Positions 25,401 through 37,899 of a stretch of DNA of 64,000 nucleotides are shown here, piece by piece. Source of the DNA: Bursaphelenchus xylophilus (taxonomy: Eukaryota > Nematoda > Chromadorea > Rhabditida > Aphelenchoididae); assembly GCA_904066235.2 (NCBI GenBank), contig CAJFCV020000005.1:9667501-9731500 (forward strand). The letters are read 5' to 3'. How positions within the stretch are numbered: position 1 is the stretch's first letter; every line of letters begins with the position of its first letter. The notes under the pieces are model-generated. The model saw only the letters and a list, made by a program, of their open reading frames with translations, was not told the origin of the DNA and did not search any database. Both the position numbers and the translations under genes were made by a program.

Positions 25401-26148
25401 GGTTTGATCACTCTTTCGGGCTCAAATTCCCCTAAACAACACCAGTTTTATTGCCGCAAATTTATCGCTGCCCAAGTTTTACGGCTTTTCTTTATTATGG
25501 AGTTCTTTTTTTTCGTTTTCCATCTAGGGAAATCAAGAAACACATTTCGTTCGTTACGACTTTGCTGCCTAGATAAGAACATTGTGTTGGGTCGGATTCG
25601 AGTTGAAATGGTAGGCTAAACATTGCACTTGGATATTAAGTTTGGGTCCCGCCACGAAAGCTTGGCATTCCGTTTTTATACATCGAAATTAGCAGATTTA
25701 AGCCGATTTGAATGCCAATACCATTCTTCTTACCGTATCTTAGCTTTGATTTCAAAAATTCTAATTTTCCTCAAAGTGTAGGGCGCAGCTTGCCAACCCG
25801 AAACCTTTGATTTGTCGCTAAAACAGTAATCATAAAGCAATAATGAGAGGTCTCAGTGCCTCTAAATATCACTCCCCAAGAAATTTGAATTAATTTCCTT
25901 ACGTTTCTCGATAGTTTTATATTGCTCATGACCATTTCCAATATCAAGACTTGTGATTCACATGTTTTTTCGATTCCAACTAAAATCATAAAATAACAAA
26001 GGCGAGAACCCGGAATCTCAAGACATTGCGCCTTGTTTGTGCAAGACGCAATGTCTCCCCTCGTCTGGTCTTTCATCTAGACACTTCATAAAGTTAAAGT
26101 ATAATATACCAAATTTCGACGAGAAAAATAACAACCTTGTTTATTTGA

Positions 26149-26738
26149 CAAGGAAAGTACTTTTATGGGGGCTCCTACTTTTTGACGGGACATATCTCAA
26201 AAAATCAGAAAAAATGTTATGATCAAGGATATATAAATCTTAACTGCCCATTTTAGGTTTTTAGGGGTGAAAACTCAATCGGAAGTTGACTTAAAGTCCT
26301 ATATGAACCCCTTTTCGCCTAATTTTTCACGGGTTTACAATTTTTATTTTGGCTTAAAATTATGTTTATTGAGTTTCTAAGACGTAATAAATCAGTATTG
26401 GCCCAAAAATTTATTTTTACGACCTTCAACTTCAAAAAAGTTGATTCAGCCCAAAAGGGAAATCGAACCCGTGCGGCGTCCCCTCTTGATTCCCAGACTA
26501 CGCCACTAACCACTCGGCCACACCGCTCTGTTCCGAAGGAAGAGACCGACTGCGCTTTTTATCGTTTCGAATGCATGCGCCTTTTGTAGGGAAATTGAGC
26601 CAGTTTTTGGGCATTTTCACCCCTAAAAGCCCAAAATGGGCAGCTAAGATTTATATATCCTCGATCAGCACATTTTTTCTGATTTTTTGAGGTGTGTCCC
26701 GTCAAAAAGTAGGAGCCCCCATAAAAGTACTTTCCTTG
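26149..26738. mobile_element. Foldback element with a tRNA-like passenger
   Basis: Arms at about 26149-26270 and 26618-26738 are reverse complements, starting CAAGGAAAGTACTTTTATGG. The centre (about 26447-26530, minus strand) is tRNA-like: TGTGGCCGAGTGGTTAG as A-box and GGGTTCGATTTCCC as B-box. The anticodon stem does not pair well. A shorter relative without this insert lies at 53204-53452. Confidence 0.85.
26447..26530 (-). pseudogene. tRNA-like sequence (Ser/Leu-type A and B boxes)
   Basis: GTGGCCGAGTGGTTAG and GGGTTCGATTTCCC are good RNA polymerase III promoter boxes of type II tRNAs. The middle (around TCTGGGAATCAAGAGGGG) does not give a regular anticodon stem and variable arm. I treat it as a pseudogene or SINE-type module. 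Confidence 0.55.
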
Positions 26739-27265
26739 TGAGTAATCCAGATGGTGTAGTTTTGCTCAAAATAGAATTACTTCATACTTTTTTGGCAGTT
26801 TTAGTGTTTTTCAATTTTTTGGTGGGACAAAATTTATGTCTAGTGTAATATAAAAAAAATGGTCGGAAATATGTTTTACTGACTTAGTTAAATCCTAACT
26901 ACTCCGATGTGGGGGTCAACGCATATTTTACGTCATCGAGATTTTCGAAGGTTTCAATTTTGCAAGGATGACGTATTTTTTAGACGCTGTTGATAACCTT
27001 GTGAATTTACATTGATAGAATTGCCAAAATTTGCAAGAGAACAGTGTATTCGATGCCTATCAGATGCTATTTTGCTTTGCACAAAACTCGTCATTATAGA
27101 GATGTCATGATGACGGATTTTCTGGAATTTTCTCAAAAATGTTGATTTTTTTCGATTTTTTTCGTAAAACCATTTCGATGCTCTCAAAATTTGAAAGAGT
27201 TTTGTATTTTAGTTGAAAGTATATTTTTTTCTTCGTATTTCAGGCAATATTTCCTCTATTTTCAG

Positions 27266-30200
27266 CCAAAATTCGAGGCACGCTACGGCCGCGTGGACGA
27301 GCCCAAGGAATCGGCGGCCAAGAAAGCCATGGCCAAGGCCTGCGAGTCGATCCGCCCGCGCGCATTGTTCGGCTTCCTCTCCTCGCTCCTGCCCATCCTG
27401 GAATGGTTGCCGGCCTACCGGTGGAAGGAGGACTTTATGAGTGATCTGATTGCAGGTGTCACGGTCGGAATTATGGTTGTTCCGCAAGGTAGGCGGTGGT
27501 TTGTTGGTTGAATTGGTGTTGAAAATACGTCTAGGTCTTTTGATCAACTGCTGAAATTCATTTTACGTCTGTTTGCGGTCAGGAAATTAGTTTTTTCATT
27601 GATTTTTTGTTGGTTTGGCTTGTTTTTTGAGGGATAAGATAATTTTTGACGGTTTGTGGTGAAGTCTTTATTTTTTATACACTTTCTATTCTTGAATAGG
27701 TCTATTTACTCAGTTTGCATCACTTAACAATTATTTTTGCCGAGTTTTTCTCCGTTTTCGATCTAAATTTTTATCTTTTTTGATCTTGACACCTACAATA
27801 ATATATTTTGTAAAATACACCCTTCAACTCGAATCATTTTCAGGTATGGCCTATGCCAGTCTGGCCAATGTGCCTCCAGTGGTCGGTCTGTACGCCAATT
27901 TCATCGCCATCTTCATCTACATGTTCTTCGGGACCTCCCGACACATTTCCGTTGGGACCTTCGCCGTCGCGTCGATGATGGTCGGGAACGCGCAAATTAT
28001 TCAATTCGAGAATTTCAACGCCACTATGTCGGCATGGGAGCCTCAGATGACCAAGTTTGGAGTTGCAGTCAGCCCTCTCACCTTGACTTCCTCCTTGACT
28101 TTGGGCGTTGGCGTGGCGCAGCTGGTCATGGGACTGTTTCGGCTCGCATTCCTCACCAAATACATCTCCGACCCGCTGGTGTCGGGATTCACAACCGGTG
28201 CGGCGATGCACGTCTTCATGAGTCAGGTGCCGAAGGCGATGGGAATCAAAATCCCAGCCACGCCGGGCATCGGAGAGCTGGTCCACAAGGTCATCAATTG
28301 CATCTTGGGCATCCCCAGAATTAATTGGGTGACCTTCACGATTGCCCTACTCGGATGCGCGTTCCTTTGGCTAGGCAGGGACTTTCTGAATCCCCCATTC
28401 CAGAAGCGGTTTAAACTCCCGATCCCATTCGAACTGATCTTGGTGATTGTGTCGATTGTGGCCTCGCAAGTGTTTGGATTCAATAAAAATTTCAAGGTTT
28501 CGATTGTGAAACATGTGCCTAATGGGTGAGTCGTTTGATTTTGGAATTTTTGGAATTGGTTTTTAGGGAATTTAAAGGAGTTTTGGAGATTTTGGATATT
28601 ACTTTAGGTATTTTAAGAATATGAGATATTTTTGGTAATGTCAAAGGGTTGATTGTGGTATGGAAAAGCTAGAAGTGGTTCTTAGAGCCGACTAGACGTA
28701 TTTTTGCGTTTATTTTGAGAGATTTTAGAGCTGGATGTCATGGATAATATATGTCAAAAATGGCAATATCAATGTAAAAATGAATTTTAAAGGGATTAAT
28801 AGGAATCACAAATGAAGTTTAGAGGCTGTTTTTCAGATTTTAAGGTATTTTTGGACGGATATATCAGTTTTTTATTAGTGACGCCAAGTGTAATATAATT
28901 GAAAATCGATGAAAAATGGATTTTTGTAACTCTTGAGGTGTTGATTGGTTTCCCAATTGATCTGTAAGACGATGATTTTTTGCGTCTTATACTTTTGCAG
29001 GTCCATGAAATCTTGTTCTAGACTAATGATCATATCATTTCAGACTTCCACCATTTGCCCTCCCCAACCTCTCGATCATACCTCACATTCTTCCCGACAT
29101 CATCTCCATTTCGATTATTTGCTTTATGTTCGCCTTCTCCATGTCAAAACTCTTCGCCAAGAAGCACAAGTACAAGGTGGACGCCAACCAGGAGCTCCAT
29201 GCGTTGGGCATTGTCCATGCAATCGCTTCTTGTTTCCCGGTTTATCCGGTCGGTGCCTCTTTGTCGAGGTAAAATCATCGGGGTTTTTACCATTTTTATC
29301 AAATTTTTTATCTAGTGTTATATCATTTTGTTTTTGTAAAATCCAATTTTTTTGCCTCCAGATCCTCGCTGTGTGAGCTCGCTGGTGCCAGAACTCAACT
29401 GAACGCCATCTTCACGTCGGCTTTACTATTTTTTGTTATCATGTTCATTGGCCATTTCCTCGAACCCCTCCCGATGGCTGTACTCGCGGCAATTGTTATG
29501 GTCTCCTTGAAGAGTTTGTTCATGCAGTTTGGAGACATTCCAAGGCTCTGGAAACTCTCAAAAATTGATTGTGTAAGTGTTGATTTTGAGGATTTTTTTA
29601 ATTTTTGGAAAATGAGATTTTTTGACCTTTTTTGGACATAAAAAACCAAAAAACATAGAGTTTTATAGCTGTTGCCCATGATCGCCACACATTTTGAGCA
29701 AAAGAAATACCAAAAGCTTGATTTGCCGCCAGCAGGGGTCGAACCTGCGACCTTGGGCTTATTAGACCCACGCTCTAACCGACTGAGCTATGGCGGCACG
29801 GGTAGAATTTTTTGCGGAAATGGCTAGGAACGGTCTCAAAAGGGCGCAAAGTAGCTGGTTTAGGATTGTGAAAGAAAAAATAGAGGAGAATTCGAGTCAA
29901 TATTACTTCAAAAATACCTTTTTATATTAGGTTGGACGGAAAGTTCGTACGATTTTTTACCCAACTTTCAATTTAATTTTTTTCGCGCCAAGACCGATTG
30001 CCCACTGTAAATACCTAGCATATACAAGAGTACAGTGTGAAGATTTATATGCTACGTGCCAATCGTTAGCTCCGCCAAAACGAGCTTAATTATAAGAGGT
30101 ATTCCGCGTATTGCTTATGATCTGTCTCTGTAATAGGGTTCAGTAAGGCATATGGAGAGCCCTTTAAGTGCAACATCAGTAAACCGGATCATAGACGCCT

Positions 30201-33200
30201 CGGGTTATCCACAAAGAGACAAAATTGCCAAAAACTATAGCTGTAGAGAAATGCGTATAATTTTGTGACAGTTAACAATGGCAGCCCGTTGTTTCGCGAA
30301 GTAGTAGAGCAATAAAGCGGCTCTATTTTGCACCCAAGAAAGGGAGGAGTGGAAAGATGTTATGAGCTCTTTTTAGAATTGTACGGGATGATCCAACAGT
30401 TCACCAACGATTTTTTGAGAAAAGTAATTTAGTAGTTATTATGTCGTACGGCAAAACAGTTGGCTATTGAGGGGTAGCTGAGTGTAAGGGATTGTCCTTA
30501 GTTTCTGCATATCATAGTTTTACACATATAAATGCACCGGCAAAGCGGCGGTTGCAGTTATACTCAAACTTGGGGTGGTCCTGCAAAAGTCAAATTTTAT
30601 GGCTATGTTTTGATTTAGTCCCCGGCGACTTTACGCATATTAAGAGCTACAAAAGAAGGCTTTTTAGCAGTGCCAAAACAATTTCCTGGTAGGCCTTATT
30701 AAACAAACCAGCCAAGGATTTGTAATTTTGGACCAAAGATGGGTAAATGTCTAAATTAAGTTCTCAGTTCGTACATGCTTAAGATGGTTGAGGGTTGTAC
30801 TGCCAGATAGGGATGCCTGTCTTCTACCAATACCATATATTTGTGTTTGTCTTTTTCCATCAGCGCACGAAAAAATAGCAGCAGTAAAAAATCGTACGAA
30901 CTTTCCGTCCAACCTAATATTATCCATGAGGTCAAATTGAAAAAAAAATTTTGCTGCAAAAATATTAAGAGTTAGGAAAACGGGTGTAAAATACGTGATA
31001 ATGACAATTTCTGTCCTTCAGATCACCTGGATAGTCGCTTGTTTCACCACCATGCTCTTGGATGTTACACTTGGTCTCGCCATTTCGGTCGCCTTCGTCA
31101 TCATGACCCTGGTCCTCCGCGAGCAATGGCCTCAACTCGATTGGCTAGCCTCGACCGAAGAACGCGACGTCTTCAAACCGGCCGGAAAATATCAAGGATT
31201 ACTCTCTACCGGCGAAACAGAAGACGTAAAAGTTCTGAAATTCGGATGCCCATTGCACTTTGCTAATGTCGAAAAATTGGTCGATTTTGTCAGTGATTAT
31301 CTTGTACAGATTGCCTCGGCCCCACCAAAGTCGATAAAAGTCACGGATTTGAATGGAAAGGTGAGTTAAAATGGTTTTGAAAAAATTTTTTAAATGTTTT
31401 TGAAATTTTTTTTACATTTAAATTTCGAACTTCAGGATTAATAAACACGAATTTTAGACCAATGTGGAGGATGTTCGACCCCAAAATACCCTTGTCTTGG
31501 ACGGTGGAGCCATTGCCTACGTGGATTCGATGGGAATTGAAGCCCTGGTTGAGTGCTATAAAGATGCGGAAAAAGTTGGAGTCAGAGTGTTTTACGCCGA
31601 CTTCTCAGGTATCAATTTTATTTTGAGGGGTTGAAAATACACTTGATAGAAATTTAGGATGTGTTGTTAGAAGATTTATGAAGAAAAATAAGAAAAATTA
31701 GCGAAAAATTTTCATATTATTCATGTAGAATAGATGCTCACGAGTTTCTTTTGAGACAATCAGTGGGCTAAAAAAAGAGAAAGCTTATCAAAAAAGTTGA
31801 ATATGTCAAAAAAATAACAAAAAAAGGTTATTTGCCGCCAGCAGGGGTCGAACCTGCGACCTTGGGCTTATTAGACCCACGCTCTAACCGACTGAGCTAT
31901 GGCGGCACGGTTTGTGGTTTTTTGGGAAATTGCTAGGAATGGACTGGAAATAACGAAAATAGTAGTAATTTGATAATCCAATGATTGGTAGGGTAATATT
32001 TAGTAATTTTACGTATGTTTAGACGTCTTTACCACTAGGAACTTTAACTTTAATCTAGTGTAATATAAGTCAATAAAGTCAAAAATCCTAGCGGTAAAGA
32101 TGGAAATACTCATTAAAAATTAGTAATAGCAGTGTGGAGTAGTCATTTGAATAATACGGTCAACATTTTTTAGTCGCACCCGACTTAACTACGTAAAAAT
32201 CCGCTTTTATATCCCACTCAACGTGACACCGCGGAAATGTAGCATTCGCGGGGAATTGCGTGCTTGACGCAATAATAAAACCGTTTTATCGATTCGACGG
32301 CCAAACGGCTTTAAGTCGAAATGCATGTATGTTAGCTTAAGCGAGCATATAATTGTAGGGATTACACTTAAACCAATTTAATTGGGAAAAATGTTCAAAA
32401 CATAAGTGGAGATGGAAGATATGAATGGGAAAGGGAGATAAAGTAGGTGTTTTGGATAAGGAAAACGGAGTTTTTACTGTGTTTTTAAAAAAAATCTCGT
32501 CTCTTTTGAGCTGAGGAAATGATATCGGGTATTGATGGAATTTGGGGTAAATATGGGATTGTAAAAATCGAAAAATCTCATTTTTAAAGTTTTTCAAAAA
32601 GAGGCTTTTTTCTCTTTTTTATTAGAAAACTTCTCTCTTTTCGAAAAAGTCCAGAAATAAGATTTTTTTTGATTTTTAAGGCCCTACAGTGACCGGGACC
32701 TGATCAAGTGGCAAAAAATGTACCATTTTGCATCCGGGAAGTATCAAAAAATGTAGCAAAATGCCTACCTCTCTAACTGAAAAACTCCGTTTTGAAGGGC
32801 GCGCCTTTTCCCTCACATAAAGAGTGGGCGCGCTTTTTAAATCGAAGTTTTTCACTTGGAGAGGGAGGTATTTTGCCACATTTTTGATACTTCCCAGATG
32901 CAAAATGGTATGTTTTTTGTCGCTGGATCAGGTCCGCCACTGTATGTATCCATGATTTCTGCAAATAGGCGATTCAAAAAGCTCACAAAACTGCTTAAAA
33001 ATCGTGGTGTTTGTTCATACCAAACTTTTCCATCAAAAATTGGATTTTTTAGCCAAAATTTGCATAAAATAAAGCCGTAATCCATTTTTACTACGATTTT
33101 TTGTTGTTGTGAATTTTGAATCCATTTCCACCAGGTTTCCTGACTTTTGTTAGGATCTCGGTTTATGACCGCTTAAATTTACAACCATAATTCAATGATC

Positions 33201-34799
33201 CCCGGAAGCCATTGAGCTCCTCACTTTTATCGAAAATGGTTTTCCATTTCAATTTCGGTCCCAGCAGATTAGCATTTCCATTATAAGCCTCCAAAAAACC
33301 CGCTTTTCCGGCTCAGCTCTGGACTTCGAAAACAATCTTTATGACATTTAAACGGTGGGAATGTACCGTATTCTTGAAGCGGATTTTTAACAATTTTTCG
33401 AGGTTTTTGGAGTTACCTGCTTTGCTAAAATAGTATGAAAAAATGTAGTGTAGAGTGATGACTGCGTTTTGAAACAGTGTAATGTACTATGTTGGCATGA
33501 TGTAACAATTTTGTTTCGTGTAGTCGGTAGTAAACCAAAGTTTAACGACGTTTTTTTGAGATTTGCTTGACGTTTTCCGGCGCGAAATGTTGGTGAAGTG
33601 AAGTAAAGCCAATGTTCATTATAGGTTGTACGTAGTTTTTTTTTGTATTTTGAGGGCAGCTGGTCCTCATTACGTTTGAAGTGACAATTTATTTCCTGCG
33701 TCCAATTTTTTTTTAATCTTGAGTTTTGGAGGATATGAGGACAATTGGAAAAAAGTGAAGAAATAAATGGTTTACCTGATGGGCATTACAAAAAATATTG
33801 TTGAAAATTAAGTATTTTACAATGAAAGAAGCAAAATTTTGAATTGCCGCCAGCAGGGGTCGAACCTGCGACCTTGGGCTTATTAGACCCACGCTCTAAC
33901 CGACTGAGCTATGGCGGCACGGCTTGAGGTCTTACGGGAAGCTACTAGGAATGGACTGGACGTGACGAAAATAGTTATGAAGAAAAATAGGAAAAATTGG
34001 CGAAAATTTTTGAATTTTTATATTATTGATGTGAAATAGATGTCCACGAGCTTCCTCTAAGGTAATTGGTGGGCTAAAAAAACAGAAAGCTTATCAAAAA
34101 ATTGATTATGTCAAAAAATACCGAGAAAAAGTTGTTTGCCGCCAGCAGGGGTCGAACCTGCGACCTTGGGCTTATTAGACCCACGCTCTAACCGACTGAG
34201 CTATGGCGGCACGGCCTGAGGTCGTTTGGGAAGTTACTAGGAATGGACTGGAAGTGACGAAACGGTAGTAATACGGATTGTAATGTTACATATTTTTAGA
34301 CGCCTTTACCACTTGGAACTTTAACTTTTATCTAGTATAATATAAGTCAATAAAGTCAAAAATCCTAGCGGTAAAGATGATAATGCTCGTTAAACAGTAG
34401 TAATAGCAGTGTGGAATAACATTTGAATAATACGGTCAAAATTTTTGTCGCACCTGACCGTAAAAATTTTGGTTTATTAATAAAAATGAAGAAGTGTGTT
34501 ACTATCAATTTAATCTAGTATTTTTACGGAAAAAGTGTATACGAATTGACCTTTTCAATATTTTTAGTTAAAAAAAATTTTTTTGAATTTTTCCGAAAAA
34601 TGTTTCCTGAAAATTAAGATGTTTGAAAAGTGTAATAAATTAGTGGTAATTGAAACATAATGCGTTGGAATGATGATAATGTGTTCTTTCAGACCTTGTG
34701 ATCGACTCCTTGACCCGAGCCGGCTTCTTCCAGACCGTCCCCAAAGACAATTTCTTCCCGACGGTGCGCGATGCGGTCGAAACAGCGCGAACAACATGA
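27266..34799 (+). CDS. SLC26/SulP family anion transporter
   Basis: Exons are 27266-27488, 27844-28525, 29044-29268, 29362-29572, 31022-31360, 31458-31608 and 34693-34799. All phases agree and the last exon ends in TGA. With the candidate first exon at 19756 the protein is 655 aa, a normal length for nematode SulP proteins. The SulP core follows the family pattern: DLIAGVTVGIMVVPQGMAYA near residue 70, VVGLYANF, FGTSRHISVGTFAVASMM, then many hydrophobic segments. A C-terminal STAS domain is split over the last three exons (VLDGGAIAYVDSMGIEALVE is its hallmark region). The family exchanges or transports sulfate, chloride, bicarbonate or oxalate across the plasma membrane; which ion is transported cannot be read here. 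The 3.1-kb last intron holds three tRNA genes and a MITE; the intron from 29573 to 31021 holds another tRNA and a mariner relic. Confidence 0.95.
29724..29797 (-). tRNA. tRNA-Ile (anticodon AAT), copy 1
   Basis: The 74-nt minus-strand sequence folds into a full cloverleaf: acceptor GCCGCCA/TGGCGGC, D-arm GCTC...GAGC, anticodon arm TGGGT-CTAATAA-GCCCA, T-arm GCAGG-TTCGACC-CCTGC, discriminator A. The anticodon AAT (read as IAU) specifies isoleucine. It lies antisense in an SLC26 intron. Confidence 0.96.
29927..30917 (+). pseudogene. Decayed mariner transposon in an SLC26 intron
   Basis: TTAGGTTGGACGGAAAGTTC and its complement form the ends, and TA flanks both sides, so this 991-bp element is a mariner. 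On the plus strand, near 30519-30690, the broken frame still aligns with the end of mariner transposases. INAPAKRRLQLYSNLGW stands where HDNARPH...ELGW is expected, followed by DLVPGDFTHI in place of SPDLAPxDYHLF. The length (against about 1.3 kb) and frame breaks show it is inactive. Confidence 0.85.
31673..32185. repeat. Segmental duplication around tRNA-Ile copy 2
   Basis: About 510 bp is repeated in the same direction at 33975-34462. It covers the 150 bp 5' of the tRNA (AGAAAGCTTATCAAAAAA...), the tRNA itself and about 280 bp beyond, including TCAATAAAGTCAAAAATCCT. Confidence 0.85.
31833..31906 (-). tRNA. tRNA-Ile (anticodon AAT), copy 2
   Basis: Identical by eye to the copy at 29724-29797, with a full cloverleaf and anticodon AAT. 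Its flanks are duplicated around the copy at 34137-34210. It lies antisense in the last SLC26 intron. Confidence 0.96.
32686..32942. mobile_element. Mariner-type MITE with TA duplication
   Basis: The left end CAGTGACCGGGACCTGATCA and the right end (complement CAGTGGCGGACCTGATCCAG) are long imperfect inverted repeats extending about 110 bp inward (ACCATTTTGCATCCGGGAAG and its counterpart). TA flanks both ends. It is non-coding and sits in the last SLC26 intron. Confidence 0.85.
33845..33918 (-). tRNA. tRNA-Ile (anticodon AAT), copy 3
   Basis: Same 74-nt sequence and fold as the other copies. About 55 bp after position 33918 matches the region beyond copies 2 and 4 (AGGAATGGACTGGA...). Confidence 0.96.
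33975..34462. repeat. Segmental duplication around tRNA-Ile copy 4
   Basis: Direct repeat of 31673-32185, with scattered substitutions and small indels. Confidence 0.85.
34137..34210 (-). tRNA. tRNA-Ile (anticodon AAT), copy 4
   Basis: Same 74-nt sequence and fold as the other three copies. It lies only 218 bp from copy 3. Confidence 0.96.
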
Positions 34800-35544
34800 A
34801 AACTGCCTTACAATTTTGCTCAGACTGTTTTCTAATCCCTTGTAAATAGATTTATTGTTTTCAATTTTTGAAATTTTTTGCCAATTTTTTAAATTTTACA
34901 AAATTTTTTTGATTTATATTGTACAATTTTTTTAGAATTTTGTATCCGGTAGCCTTCTCCCAAAATCTCAGTATGTTGTAACTTGTATGTACACCTCCAT
35001 AATAATGTATTTAAAACCAGAGATTCCACAAAATAATCCGATCCGGTTCATATCATTACTTACTTTAGAGACTACTGTACTATTTTTGAAAATAAATCGA
35101 ATTCAAATACTTTTGGGATATTTTTTTTGTATTTTTACGTACACCTTGGTTTCGTTGCGGCCGAGGATTAACAGTTTTTTTCGTTTTTTTTTCATTTGTA
35201 ATATCGCAAATGTGAAGGAATATCTCTAATCGGCTTTTTTCTTTCAAAATGCGTTTTGGCCGCTTCGTTTTTTGTATCCGAAAACCGCCTACAGGCGCCG
35301 CGCCGTGCCATTGATCTTCAATTTTGTTGTTGCCGGGGGCGGTTCTTTTTTGGGGAGTGTATATAAGGCGGCAAAATACGGTAATGGGCATATGGAGTTC
35401 TACTTTTTTGCGAAACTCATCGTATCGCGCGTTATCGAAGGGTTTTATGGCCGAGAAAAATATTGTAAAACATTCTCAATTTCGGGTCGGCTTTGGTTGA
35501 TCGAAAAATTCAAAGCAAGATCAAACAGTGCAAGATGATCGGGT

Positions 35545-36000
35545 CCTAGGATATCACCTATTTTGAAGTATTGTATTAAAATTAATACATGTACTCATCA
35601 ATAATATCTAGATAACAGTTACTGGTCTTCTTTTTTACCGCAAATTTTGAGTTTTTACATGTTGCCATAAATTAGGCTAAAGAAAATCGGCGTTAGTAAT
35701 AAAGAAAATTTGAAAAATTGAGTACATTTTTCAAATTTTATTGCAAGCCTTCGCCAAGTCTCCGCTGAGCTTTCGCCGAGCCTCCGCCGAGCATCCAAGG
35801 GGCTTCTCCAGGCCTCGGAGGCACAAAAGATTGCCACAGCTCTTGAGCTCCGGCTCTGAGCGGCTCCGCTTCCGAGCCGGGCGCCAGAGCCGGCTCTGCC
35901 TGAGTTTGAAATTTTGGGTGCGGTTCCGGCTACCGAGCCCAAAGTCGGAGCCAGGCTTCTCAGCGTTCAGAAAAGTAAAAATTTCGCGATCTTGTTAAAT
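35545..36000. repeat. Dispersed GC-rich repeat, copy 2
   Basis: It is related to 22075-22400. Its right part is dominated by CCGAGC/CGGCTC units (for example GAGCCGGGCGCCAGAGCCGG), making it the most GC-rich non-coding stretch in the window. Confidence 0.7.
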
Positions 36001-37860
36001 CAAATTTCTTCAAAAATACTGGGGGTATGTGTCGCGTACGAACTTCGCTGCAAAAATGTTGGCTGTATGGTCTCCGGAACTAATAACTTTTATTTTTGGA
36101 AAAATATCTTGAATCTGAGAGCTAAGAGCCGGAGCCGAAATTTTTAACGCGGAAATCTCTGGTAGACACTTCCTACAATGGGGTGAAATCTACTAATCTA
36201 GCGGAAATCTTTAGAAATTTTTGTCTAAATTTATCCCAAGTTACATGTTTCGAAAACTAAAGTGTCATGTTTGAGGTACTTCCGCTATAAAAAGGGTTTT
36301 TTCATCCACTTTTTGGTAGCTCTGTTTTTGTTTTTTAGATTATGCTGAGTATTCTCACAGCTCGCCGTGCTCACGTCGTTGTCATGAGACCGGATTAAGG
36401 ACTCTAAAATTACTTATGACAGTACTTGTAGCATCCTTTTTATATTTACCGGGAACTTGAACGAAATATGTACGGTTTGTTTCAAAATTTATATCTCCAA
36501 TTTTCGATAGTAAATCGTTTCGAATAACGGAAGGAAAAGCGTCTTTAGGCCTTGCTAATTGTAAAAGTCTAATCGTATTACGGAAAGCTGTCCAAATTTG
36601 TGCCAGGTTCCATCAAAATCTAAATATCCCATTCGTAGCAAATTACCTGCAAGGGTGACCCCGATTAATAATCGTCTATTGCACTAATCCCCTCGGTTCA
36701 GGGTTTGATTAGAGAACGGGATAAAAATCCCGGCAATTAGATGACATATTTAAGTATAATGGCACAGGGTCATAATCGCCCTAAAGGTGGGTGTTTCACA
36801 AGGGCAATAAGGGTAATTTTATACATGCCTAATACCCGGGACGGAAAGTTATGGTAGCCTTTTTGAAAGAGGAAGGAAAACTTTAGTTAAGATTATATAC
36901 TTTTGATGTCAAGGTTCGTCGAAAAGTGCCACAGTTTTCGCCAACTTTGATATAAAAATCTCGGTTGTTTCTGTAAAAACATAAGCTAGAAATCCTACAT
37001 TTGCCTTTGAAAAAATTGATTCAAACATTTATGCCATGTCCATCAAAATCTGAGCGTCGAACTTGAAGGACTTCATCTTATAGTCGACTGGTGACTAAAG
37101 GCTTCCGTGTATTCAATGCTCCAAAACATATTGTAAAAATTGTAACGCTTGTGTTTAGTGTCTGAACAGTTGCTTGATTGGAATGCCGAAAACCCTAAAA
37201 GTAGACGACCTCTACCCTTTTCACGTTTACAATAAATCAGGAAGCCGTTTCTTAACGAGCCGTCGCAAGGTTATCTGCGCATTCATTCTTTGTTCATGTA
37301 ATTGCGAATAATCGGCTGAACTGTGCAGACTTTAAACAGCTCTACCGACCATGTAGAACATTGTGGGCCAACGTTTCTGCGTAACGTCTTGCCCAAAAAC
37401 TGTTTTTTCTGGCCATTCTCCACATACTATACCTCAGCGAGAAGGGTGGTAACCTAACCTAGGTCTGCAAAGCCAATCTGAAATCTTTTTAGGATCGCTG
37501 ATATAATAACAACAAATGGTTCCAGTTTTGCAACCGGCTCCTGCTCATTTTACTCCTCCAATTTACCGTGACCGTCTTGCCATATCCCTCCCACATAACG
37601 ACCATGTTTTTGTCCATCGGCGTTTCGTTTTTTTACGCTACAATTTAAAATTGGAAAAACTACAAAACTCAACGTGCATTTGCTGTAATTAGCGCGAAAA
37701 CGAAAATCGTATTTTCAGTTTTTTTTTTACTTTTTTGTTTTCGCCTTGTTTGTATTACAATTCGAATTTTCGCAAATACTTGAGGTATTTGTTGAGCTCC
37801 GTGTAATATTAAGAGTGTTGCGTATTGGGTTCGAGCTTTTCAAGATTTATAGAAAGTTTA

Positions 37861-37870
37861 TAGCTTTCAG
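37861..37870 (+). promoter_or_regulatory. Likely trans-splice acceptor of the three-finger-like gene
   Basis: TAGCTTTCAG ends 29 bp upstream of the ATG at 37900, a typical place for spliced-leader addition in nematodes. Confidence 0.4.
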
Positions 37871-37899
37871 GGCCGGCCTTATTTTCATATCCCGCAGCA

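Larger units (their letters stand above)
34800..37899. other. Intergenic region with repeats
   Basis: There is no supportable gene. It holds the GC-rich repeat at 35545-36000 and a family-B repeat at about 36870-37085. The open frames at 35655-36147 come from the GC-rich repeat. Confidence 0.55.

Noticed and set aside
26447..26530. Functional tRNA-Ser/Leu
   Set aside because: The promoter boxes are good, but the anticodon stem and variable arm do not pair and it sits inside a foldback element.
35655..36147. Overlapping GC-rich open frames on both strands
   Set aside because: They come from the GC-rich dispersed repeat also present at 22075-22400.
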